6,064 nucleotides of DNA from Vulcanimicrobiota bacterium. GTDB taxonomy: Bacteria > Vulcanimicrobiota > Vulcanimicrobiia > Vulcanimicrobiales > Vulcanimicrobiaceae. The notes beneath the pieces were generated by a model. It saw only the letters and a list, made by a program, of their open reading frames with translations, was not told where the DNA came from and searched no databases. The position numbers and the translations under genes were made by a program. The stretch lies in contig JACRUB010000090.1 of NCBI GenBank assembly GCA_014305015.1, positions 1 through 6,064 of the forward strand, given 5' to 3'. Each line of letters opens with the position of its first letter. The first letter of the stretch is position 1. Below are positions 4,658 to 6,064 of the stretch, one piece after another.

Positions 4658-6027
4658 TGGGCGTAGAAACCCTCCAATGGGGCGGCCGGTTTTCCGCCGC
4701 GCCCGATGCGGATTTGCTGCAATTCGGCTCGTCACTCTCGGAAGATCTCGTCCTTGCAGCGTTTGACGTACAGTGCTCGCAGGCGCATGTAACGGCACTC
4801 GAACAAGGCGGCGTTATTTCCACTGCCATCGCAGCGTCGTTGAAGCAGGCGTTGTTCCAAGTCTGGGACGAGATAGCGTCGGGGGCTTTTGCGATCTTTG
4901 CACAAAGCTGCGCAGCCGAAGATATCCACGGCGCGATCGATCAACGCGTGCGGACTCTCTGTGCCGGTGATTCCGGCGAGTGGCTGCACGCAGGGCGCAG
5001 CCGCAACGATCAAGTCGCGACGACGCTTTTGCTCTACGTTCGCGATCGCGCCCGGATGGCCAAAGAGACCTGTCTTGCGCTGGCCTCGCATCTGCTCGAG
5101 CGGGCGAGTGCGGAACTCTCGGCCCGCAGTGCGCTTAGCGCGATAACGCATTGGCAGCCGGCACAGCCGATTCTGCTTGCGTATTGGCTCGAGGCAGTTG
5201 CTGAAATGATCGTGCGCAGCGCAAGCCGGTTTGCGGCCGTGCAGAAGAGCGCCCGGCAGGCGTGTCCGCTCGGCTCGGCCGCCGTTTGCGGTTCAACCCT
5301 GCCGCTCGACCGGAGCGCATCTGCAAACGAACTCGGCTTTGCGGCACCCTCGCGCAACGCGATGGATGCGATCGGCACGCGCGATGTTGCGCTGGATTTA
5401 TTGCATGGATTCTCGCGTGCGCTTAGCGATACCGCGCGCGTGTGCACCGAGCTTATTATGTGGGCGACCCCGGCGTACGGGTATATTCGGCTCGACGATG
5501 CGGCCTCAACCGGCTCGAGTCTGATGCCGCAGAAGCGCAATCCGGATCCGTTCGAACTCGTCCGAGCGGCAGCCGCGGTTTTGAACGGGTCCTATTCTGC
5601 CGCCGTGGCGAGCGTTAGCGGAATTCCGCTCTCGTACCATCGTGATTTGCAAGAAACCAAAGCGCTCGTTCTCGCTGGATCGGAGAAGGGTCTCGGGGCG
5701 CTCCGGGCATTCGCGCGCGCATTCAAACACATCCATTTTCTGACTGATAAGATGGCTGCGAACGCGCAAACCGGCTTCACGATCGCAACCGACGTTGCGG
5801 ACTCCCTTGTACGCGATGGCCTCTCACCCAAGCGCGCACATGCGACGGTCGGCGAAATGGTGCTCCACGCCGAGAAAAGTGGCGCAGAAAACCTCAAGGG
5901 CATCGGCGACGTCGCGCTCGACGCGCGCGGCTCGATCGAAGCAAAGCAAACGATTGGATCGACCAACCCGGCCCAGGTTGCGGCTGCAATTGCTGCGCTG
6001 CGCTCTGAGATCGAGGCGCTTTCATGA
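4657..6027 (+). CDS. argH: Argininosuccinate lyase
   Basis: ArgH splits argininosuccinate into arginine and fumarate, the last step of the pathway; the family acts as a tetramer. The 456-residue product has normal length. Seen in order are the N-terminal WGGRF (8-12), AEDIHGAID (87-95), GRSRNDQVAT (113-122), ITHWQPAQP with His165 at the position of the catalytic-site histidine (163-171), and the signature loop GSSLMPQKRNPD (286-297) with its catalytic serine. The sequence is somewhat divergent: HAGRSRND for HTGRSRND, AITHWQP for GYTHLQR, and VRAAAAVLNG (302-311) where relatives usually have RGK-type residues after the signature. Catalytic residues remain, so activity is expected. The ATG shares one base with the argG TAA (TAATG) and has no Shine-Dalgarno sequence, which points to translational coupling. 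The operon position supports ArgH over other fumarase-superfamily lyases. Confidence 0.95.
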   Translation: MGVETLQWGGRFSAAPDADLLQFGSSLSEDLVLAAFDVQCSQAHVTALEQGGVISTAIAASLKQALFQVWDEIASGAFAIFAQSCAAEDIHGAIDQRVRTLCAGDSGEWLHAGRSRNDQVATTLLLYVRDRARMAKETCLALASHLLERASAELSARSALSAITHWQPAQPILLAYWLEAVAEMIVRSASRFAAVQKSARQACPLGSAAVCGSTLPLDRSASANELGFAAPSRNAMDAIGTRDVALDLLHGFSRALSDTARVCTELIMWATPAYGYIRLDDAASTGSSLMPQKRNPDPFELVRAAAAVLNGSYSAAVASVSGIPLSYHRDLQETKALVLAGSEKGLGALRAFARAFKHIHFLTDKMAANAQTGFTIATDVADSLVRDGLSPKRAHATVGEMVLHAEKSGAENLKGIGDVALDARGSIEAKQTIGSTNPAQVAAAIAALRSEIEALS

Positions 6028-6064
6028 TCCGCGCGCATGTTTACGGTGCGTCGGGCTACGCGGG
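6024..6064 (+). CDS. argC: N-acetyl-gamma-glutamyl-phosphate reductase, first 13 codons only, cut by right edge
   Basis: The frame reads MIRAHVYGASGYA and then the first two bases of a Gly codon. VYGASGYAG is the dinucleotide-binding start typical of ArgC (GASGYxG), the NADPH enzyme that reduces the product of ArgB. The ATG overlaps the argH TGA in ATGA, and GAGG lies seven bases upstream as a ribosome binding site. Only the N-terminus is visible, but motif and operon context agree; a GASGY start is also found in a few other NAD(P)-binding proteins. Confidence 0.85.
   Translation, partial: MIRAHVYGASGYA

Noticed and set aside
5592..6038. 148-codon minus-strand frame inside argH
   Set aside because: Shadow of argH with a composition typical of antisense translation and no domain I recognise.
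1..6064. A new defence, mobile or secondary-metabolism system
   Set aside because: All coding space is taken by recognisable nrdJ and arg genes; no toxin, nuclease, transposase, repeat array or unknown protein is present.

Overview
The window holds two chromosomal loci of a free-living bacterium: the start of a class II (adenosylcobalamin-dependent) ribonucleotide reductase gene on the minus strand, and a divergent arginine-biosynthesis locus. I see no mobile element, CRISPR array, tRNA, rRNA or phage gene. Composition looks even and moderately GC-rich throughout. Bacterial-type ArgR, NrdR-type boxes and a Gram-positive/actinobacterial-type LexA box together suggest a bacterium outside the Proteobacteria. 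A little-cultured phylum such as Eremiobacterota is possible, but that is a guess from general impression and not something the sequence shows.

Layout. Positions 1-869 (minus) encode the first 289 residues of NrdJ; the gene runs off the left edge. Positions 870-1183 are non-coding. This stretch holds the nrdJ ribosome binding site, a perfect palindromic LexA/SOS-type box, a sigma70-like promoter whose -35 and -10 lie inside two NrdR boxes 32 bp apart, and an unexplained set of inverted repeats (1063-1119). Positions 1184-1954 (minus) encode ArgB. Positions 1955-2001 are a 47-bp divergent control region with two ARG boxes covering the promoters of argB and argF. From 2002 to the right edge runs a tightly packed operon, argF-argR-argG-argH-argC, in which every junction overlaps by 1 or 4 bases; argC is cut after 13 codons.

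How they work together. ArgB phosphorylates N-acetylglutamate and ArgC reduces the product. ArgF makes citrulline from ornithine, and ArgG and ArgH convert citrulline to arginine. ArgR, encoded inside the operon, is the arginine-sensing repressor expected to bind the ARG boxes and so control argB, the operon and its own synthesis. No argJ/argA or argD is in view; they may lie to the right of argC. The nrdJ control region looks wired both to deoxynucleotide supply (NrdR) and to DNA damage (LexA). I found no wholly new system. The most interesting material is regulatory: the NrdR plus LexA architecture at nrdJ, and the compact, probably leaderless, divergent argB/argF control region.
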